DNA of 64,000 bases from JBEIFW01 sp046081125. Its GTDB lineage: Bacteria > Actinomycetota > Acidimicrobiia > Acidimicrobiales > Ilumatobacteraceae. Positions within the stretch are counted from its first letter, which is position 1. Each line of letters begins with the position of its first letter. The stretch lies in assembly GCA_046081125.1 (NCBI GenBank), contig JBJTVH010000004.1:68976-132975 (forward strand), given 5' to 3'. The translations under genes and the position numbers were made by a program. Below the pieces are notes generated by a model. That model was given only the letters and a program-made list of their open reading frames with translations. It was not told the origin of the DNA and did not search any database. Shown here piece after piece: positions 59,796-64,000 of this stretch.

Positions 59796-61937
59796 ATGCA
59801 GCGATGGTCGTTGGACCTCTCCGGAATGTGGCGGGCCGCACCCGCCGACGACGATCTGCGTCGCGCCGCGTTCGGGATCGGGTTCGACGACGACGGGTGG
59901 GAGCCGGTTCCCGTGCCTTCGCACTGGCGCTCGGTGCCGGCGTTCACCCGCCACGACGGCCCGTTGATCCACCGCACCCGGTTCGCACTCGACGCCGGCG
60001 AGCCCGGGACCCGCACCTGGGTGGTGCTGGGGGGTGTCTTCTACCAGGCTGACGTGTGGTTCGACGGCGCCTACCTGGGGGACCCCGAGGGCTATTTCTT
60101 CCCGCACAGCCTCGAGATCACCGACCTCGCGCGGCTCGGGTCCGAGCACGTGATCGCGATCGAGGTCAACTGCTCGCCCCCGCGCGATCGCACGGCCAAG
60201 CGTGCCGTCACCGGCGTGTTCCAGCACTGGGACGCCATGGACCCATCGTGGAACCCGGCCGGGCTGTGGCGCCCCGTCGTCGTCGAGCAGACCGGACCGG
60301 TGCGGATCGAACGGCTGCGGGTCCTGTGCCGCGAGGTCGATGCCGACCGAGCGGTCGTCGACGTACACGCCACGTACGACGCCGACCAGCCGCGCACCGT
60401 GCGGACCGTCCTGCGGCTCGACGATCGGGTCGAGCGCGAGGTGGAGCACCCGGTGGCCGCCGGTCGTAACGCCCTGCGCTGGAGCTTCGGCGTCGACCAG
60501 CCCAAGCTGTGGTGGCCCTGGTCCCTCGGAGACGCCGCGCTGGCGACGGTTGGCGCAACGGTGGTGGTCGACGGCCAGGTGAGCGATCAGGCAGAACGGC
60601 GCACGGGTCTGCGGCAGATCGCCATGCACGACTGGGTGATGTCCGTGAACGGTGAGCGGCTCTTCCTCAAGGGGGCCAACCTCGGACCGACCCGAGCGGC
60701 CCTCGGCGACGCGACCGCCGACGAGATCCGACGCGATGTCGAACTGGCCAAGGAGGCCGGGCTCGATCTCATTCGCGTGCACGCCCACGTGGCTCGCCCC
60801 GAGTTCTACGACGCTGCCGACGAGGCCGGGATGCTCGTTTGGCAGGACTTCCCGCTGCAGTGGGGCTACGCGCGCACCGTCAAGGACCAGGCGGTACGTC
60901 AGGCCACCGAGATGGTCGATCTCCTCGCGCATCACCCGTCGGTGGCGCTGTGGTGCGGCCACAACGAGCCGTTCGCCATCGATCCCCCGGTCGGAGGCCG
61001 GATCGACCGCCGACTCAAGGCCCGCTTCGCGGCCGCCCAGCAACTGCCGACCTGGAACCGGACCATCCTCGACCGGGCCGTGCGACGTTCCATCACCCGT
61101 GCCGACGAATCGCGACCGGTCATCGCCCAATCGGGCGCCTTGCCCCACGCACCCCTGTTCGACGGCACGGACAGCCACCTCTACTTCGGTTGGTACCACG
61201 GCGACGAGCGCGACCTGCCCGGCTTCGCTGCCGCCGCACCCCGGCTCGTGCGCTTCGTCAGCGAGTTCGGCGCCCAGGCCGTCCCCATCGACGCCGAGTT
61301 CGCCGAACCCGAACGGTGGCCGGAGCTCGACTGGGGGCATCTGCAGGCCCACCATTGCCTGCAACTCGAACCGTTCCAGCGCCACGTGCCCCCGGCGCAC
61401 TACTCCCGCTTCGCCGATTGGGCTGCCGCAACGCAGCGGCATCAGGCCGACGTCGTGCGCTACCACGTCGAGACCCTGCGCCGGTTGAAGTACCGGCCGA
61501 CCGGCGGCTTCTGCGTGTTCCTCCTCGCCGACGCGCAGCCGGCGATCAGCTGGAGCCTGCTCGGGCACGACCGAGCCGCCAAGCCCGCCTACCACGCCCT
61601 CGTGGACGCATGCCGACCCGTCATCGTCGTGGCCGACCGGCTCCCTGCGACGGTTGCGCCAGGCGAAGCGCTCGCCCTCGACCTCCACGTGGTGAGCGAC
61701 CTCCGCCGCCCGCTGGGCGACACCGAGGTCGCCGCTCGGATGACCTGGACCGGCGGCAGCCACGGTTGGCGTTGGACGGGCACCGTTCCGGCCGACAGCT
61801 GCGTCCGCATCGGTACGGTCTCGTTCATCGTCCCCGACACGAGCGGCCTGCTCGTGCTCGACCTCGACCTGCGCACCGCCGACGACGAGGGCGCCGCGGC
61901 CACCAACCGCTACGAGTCCTTCATCGTCCCCCAGTGA
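59796..61937 (+). CDS. GH2 beta-mannosidase-like glycoside hydrolase
   Basis: A 713-residue protein: N-terminal jelly-roll with WSLDLSGMWRAAP and WEPVPVPSHW, immunoglobulin-like middle, then a TIM barrel with LFLKGANLGPT, the acid/base motif WCGHNEP (Glu391) and nucleophile RFVSEFGAQ (Glu490). No signal peptide, so it should act on imported oligosaccharides. The N-terminus and W-x-C-G-H-N-E-P favour mannosidase over galactosidase or glucuronidase. ATG 59796 is chosen over TTG 59775. It is divergent from the MoxR gene. Confidence 0.88.
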   Translation: MQRWSLDLSGMWRAAPADDDLRRAAFGIGFDDDGWEPVPVPSHWRSVPAFTRHDGPLIHRTRFALDAGEPGTRTWVVLGGVFYQADVWFDGAYLGDPEGYFFPHSLEITDLARLGSEHVIAIEVNCSPPRDRTAKRAVTGVFQHWDAMDPSWNPAGLWRPVVVEQTGPVRIERLRVLCREVDADRAVVDVHATYDADQPRTVRTVLRLDDRVEREVEHPVAAGRNALRWSFGVDQPKLWWPWSLGDAALATVGATVVVDGQVSDQAERRTGLRQIAMHDWVMSVNGERLFLKGANLGPTRAALGDATADEIRRDVELAKEAGLDLIRVHAHVARPEFYDAADEAGMLVWQDFPLQWGYARTVKDQAVRQATEMVDLLAHHPSVALWCGHNEPFAIDPPVGGRIDRRLKARFAAAQQLPTWNRTILDRAVRRSITRADESRPVIAQSGALPHAPLFDGTDSHLYFGWYHGDERDLPGFAAAAPRLVRFVSEFGAQAVPIDAEFAEPERWPELDWGHLQAHHCLQLEPFQRHVPPAHYSRFADWAAATQRHQADVVRYHVETLRRLKYRPTGGFCVFLLADAQPAISWSLLGHDRAAKPAYHALVDACRPVIVVADRLPATVAPGEALALDLHVVSDLRRPLGDTEVAARMTWTGGSHGWRWTGTVPADSCVRIGTVSFIVPDTSGLLVLDLDLRTADDEGAAATNRYESFIVPQ

Positions 61938-61938
61938 A

Positions 61939-61955
61939 CGCGGCGCAACGCCGCG
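61939..61955. terminator. Hairpin between converging GH2 and mreB genes
   Basis: CGCGGCG (61939-61945) pairs with CGCCGCG (61949-61955) around a CAA loop. It lies one base past the GH2 stop and four bases before the end of mreB. A short 7-bp stem without T-run, placed to end both transcripts. Confidence 0.5.
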
Positions 61956-61959
61956 CTCC

Positions 61960-62964
61960 TCAGCGGCGCGCGCCCATGAACATGAGCTTGAACGCGTCGT
62001 AGTTCTCGATGCAGTGGCCGGCACCGAGGACCACGGACTCGAGCGGTGCCTCCACCAGGTGCACCGGGACGCGTGTCTCGATCGCCAGCCGACGGTCGAG
62101 CCCTCGCAGCATCCCGCCACCACCGACGAGCGAGATCCCCCGCCGCAAGAAGTCCTGGCTGAGCTCGGGCGGCGCTTTGGACAGGCATCGGACCACCGAG
62201 TCGATGATCGCCTGCACCACCTCCTCGACGGCCTCGCGCACCTCCGTCGGGGACAGCACGACCGTCTTGGGCAGACCGGTGACGAGATCTCGGCCACGCA
62301 CCTCGGCATGGAGTTCGTCCTCGGTGGGATAGGCCGATCCGATCGCCACCTTGATCTCCTCGGCGGTCCGTTCGCCGATCGCGATCCCGTACTCCCGACG
62401 CACATAGGCCTGGATGGCGTTGTCCAGGTCGAAGCTGCCCAGACGAACGGCCTCGAGCGCCACGATGCCACCGAGCGAGATCACTGCGGTCTCACTCGTC
62501 CCGCCGCCGATGTCGATGACCATGTTCCCGACCGGCTCACCGATCGGAAGCCCGGCACCGATCGCCGCAGCCATGGGCTGTTCGATCAATTGGGGATCCG
62601 ACGCGCCGGCGCGCCGTGCCGCCTCGGTGACCGCACGCTTCTCGACCTCGGTGATCGCCGACGGAACGCAGATCACGACGCGCGGTCGGTTGAACCGGCT
62701 GACACCCACGCGCTGCAGCAACAGGCGAATCATGCGCTCGGTGATGTCGAAGTCGGTGATCGCCCCACCCCGAAGCGGCCGGACGGCGACGATGTAGCCG
62801 GGGGTTCGACCGATCATCTGCCAGGCCTCCCGGCCAGTGGCGAGCACCTCTCCGCTCTGGCTGTTGAGGGCGATCACCGACGGCTCGTTCAGCACGATGC
62901 CGCGCCCGCGCGAGTACACGAGGGTGTTCGCCGTGCCGAGATCGATGGCGAGATCCCGGGCCAG
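61960..62964 (-). CDS. mreB: Cell-shape protein MreB, apparent CTG start
   Basis: Actin-like filament protein that guides lateral wall synthesis. The family N-terminus A-R-D-L-A-I-D-L-G-T-A-N-T is encoded directly after the moaE stop. An in-frame TGA lies only six bases before it, and no ATG, GTG or TTG occurs before the essential phosphate-binding DLGTANT. The only plausible start is CTG 62964, giving 334 residues; the first GTG (62919) would delete that motif. Later motifs VIDIGGGTSETAVISLGGIV and GGGGMLRGLDRRL are intact. MreB implies a rod or elongated cell. Confidence 0.88.
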   Translation of the reverse strand: MARDLAIDLGTANTLVYSRGRGIVLNEPSVIALNSQSGEVLATGREAWQMIGRTPGYIVAVRPLRGGAITDFDITERMIRLLLQRVGVSRFNRPRVVICVPSAITEVEKRAVTEAARRAGASDPQLIEQPMAAAIGAGLPIGEPVGNMVIDIGGGTSETAVISLGGIVALEAVRLGSFDLDNAIQAYVRREYGIAIGERTAEEIKVAIGSAYPTEDELHAEVRGRDLVTGLPKTVVLSPTEVREAVEEVVQAIIDSVVRCLSKAPPELSQDFLRRGISLVGGGGMLRGLDRRLAIETRVPVHLVEAPLESVVLGAGHCIENYDAFKLMFMGARR

Positions 62965-62967
62965 CGC

Positions 62968-63441
62968 TCAGATCCCTTCGCCCGGGACGTCGACGATCGC
63001 CTGCGCCCCCGTACCCCAATCCTCGCCGTCCTCCCAGGACTCGCGCTTCCAGATCGGCGCCGAGGTCTTCAGCGTGTCGATACCGAACCGCGCCGCCTCG
63101 AAGGCCTCACCGCGATGGGCCGCCGACACCGCGACGACGACGGACGACTCCCCGAGCAGCAATCGACCGACCCGATGCAGCATCGCAACCCGGCCGACGG
63201 AGGGCCAGCGGCGACGCATCTCGGAAGCGATCCTCCCGAACACCGGGACGACCTGCTCTTCGTAGGCCTCGTAGGTCAGATGGGTCACCCCGTCCCGACC
63301 TTCGGCATGGTCGCGAACCGTGCCCGAGAACAGCACCACGGCCCCGCACGAGGGAAGCACCGACCACTGGTACGCGACCGCTACCGGGAGCACATTCGTG
63401 CTCACCGCGAACCAGTCGTCACCCTCAGCAGGCGGCAGCAC
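62968..63441 (-). CDS. moaE: Molybdopterin synthase catalytic subunit MoaE
   Basis: The 157-residue protein has GAVVLFSGTVRDHAEG, LTYEAYEEQVVPVFGRIASE, HRVGRLLLGESSVVVAVSAAHRGEAF and LKTSAPIWKRE, all MoaE signatures including the active-site lysines. It joins sulfur from MoaD to precursor Z to make molybdopterin. MoaD is not in the window. GTG start. It ends four bases before the mreB CTG, so ribosomes finishing MoaE could re-initiate on mreB. Confidence 0.93.
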   Translation of the reverse strand: MLPPAEGDDWFAVSTNVLPVAVAYQWSVLPSCGAVVLFSGTVRDHAEGRDGVTHLTYEAYEEQVVPVFGRIASEMRRRWPSVGRVAMLHRVGRLLLGESSVVVAVSAAHRGEAFEAARFGIDTLKTSAPIWKRESWEDGEDWGTGAQAIVDVPGEGI

Positions 63442-63552
63442 ACCCGCAGACTAGTGCGAGGTCCTGCATCGTCGGCTGGACCCAAGGCGTGCCGGCGAAC
63501 CACCCGGGGTCGCGACCCCACAGGCGCATCGCCACCCCTACGCTCCCGCCAC

Positions 63553-64000
63553 GTGAGCGACGGGGACCCGGGCGACGAGGACGCGAGCACCGGGCTCCCA
63601 CCGGCGTCGGAGCGCCGCTGGCGTCATCCCTCCGAACTCGGGTCTGCCGGTTTCGCCGGGCGGAGCGCCGAGGTCGGCGATGTGGCGCACCGTCTCGTCG
63701 AGACTCGGTCGTCGAGGGCGCCGCGACGACTCACGGGCTTGGCGGTCGCAGCCGGTGTCGGGGGTGCGCTGCTCGTCGGCGGCTGGTTCGCCCTCTCCCG
63801 TGGCGACGGCGGCAACCTCCAGACAGCGCTCACCGCAACCGCCCCGATCAGTCGGGCGAACCCGCCGGGCGAGCTCAGGCTGTTGATCGACGGCCCGAGC
63901 GGTGCCCGCTCGGTACCGGCGGTATCGACGGACGGCCGTCACGTCGTGGGGTGGGTCGTCGGAGTCCCGTCGGCTGCGGCCATGGCCGTCGCCGACGGAG
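63553..64000 (+). CDS. N-terminus of a membrane-anchored protein, possibly a trypsin-like protease
   Basis: Open from GTG 63553 to the window edge (149 residues). ERRWRHPSELGS near residue 20 is a motif I associate with actinobacterial membrane-anchored trypsin-like proteases. An RR-basic stretch is followed by a membrane helix (LAVAAGVGGALLVGGWFAL). The visible part ends before any catalytic residue. It is divergent from moaE. Family assignment is tentative until the rest is read. Confidence 0.55.
   Translation, partial: MSDGDPGDEDASTGLPPASERRWRHPSELGSAGFAGRSAEVGDVAHRLVETRSSRAPRRLTGLAVAAGVGGALLVGGWFALSRGDGGNLQTALTATAPISRANPPGELRLLIDGPSGARSVPAVSTDGRHVVGWVVGVPSAAAMAVADG

Noticed and set aside
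59559..62471. A 970-codon leftward frame opposite the GH2 gene
   Set aside because: It is antisense to a clear GH2 enzyme and its ends run into mreB and moxR in wrong frames.

Overview
The window is about 70% GC and almost fully coding, with short gaps, many 4-base stop/start overlaps (ATGA, GTGA, TTGA) and GTG/TTG starts. Two WhiB proteins, a SenX3/RegX3-type phosphate two-component system, an F420-type (LLM) oxidoreductase, secreted proteins with LDTR repeats and Ala/Thr-rich lipoprotein linkers point to an actinobacterium. I would guess class Acidimicrobiia (Ilumatobacter-like), but that placement is inference. No tRNA, rRNA, CRISPR array, insertion sequence or phage gene was seen, so this looks like stable chromosome.

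1-23 kb is mixed housekeeping and sugar metabolism: an AarF/UbiB kinase end, an LLM oxidoreductase, a PD-(D/E)XK nuclease with an Fe-S cysteine cluster, an alpha-galactosidase/galactokinase/alpha-L-fucosidase operon (galT lies 17 kb away), a protein resembling an ATPase without its P-loop, a prolyl oligopeptidase, a flavin reductase/MauE pair, MutY, MaoC, a flippase-like membrane protein, and a cysteine desulfurase/MnmA pair for tRNA thiolation. The most striking item is at 13362-13883. An in-frame TGA within a T-G-A-G-S-C context, followed by an 8-bp hairpin, joins two conserved protein halves. This is a UGSC-family selenoprotein candidate, preceded by a thioredoxin-like fusion protein.

24-49 kb is a phosphorus island. 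phnGHIJKLM (C-P lyase) plus a PhnZ-like HD protein run rightward. They meet, tail to tail over a hairpin, a leftward block that reads pstS-pstC-pstA-pstB-phoU-senX3-regX3, an ABC-ATPase remnant, then phnD-phnC-phnE (PhnE is a fused double permease). An SppA-like protease follows, then a CYTH/CHAD protein and polyphosphate kinase, and then a second phosphonate operon (FAD-dependent oxidase plus phosphonatase-like HAD hydrolase). Direct repeats of GTTCACC-N4 type (PHO boxes), on an 11-nt period, precede pstS, phnG, phnD and the FAD oxidase, so one regulator encoded here may control all four units.

49-53 kb is an envelope-stress module: ECF sigma factor, zinc-type anti-sigma factor, HtrA protease, TatA and two WhiB proteins. 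53-60 kb holds a VWA-domain protein and a MoxR/ChlI-like AAA ATPase. Between them lie a phosphodiester glycosidase-like protein and a coupled pair: a class III nucleotide cyclase and a GH1-like protein lacking its catalytic residues. 60-64 kb has a GH2 beta-mannosidase-like enzyme, MreB (apparently starting at CTG), MoaE and the start of a membrane-anchored protein.
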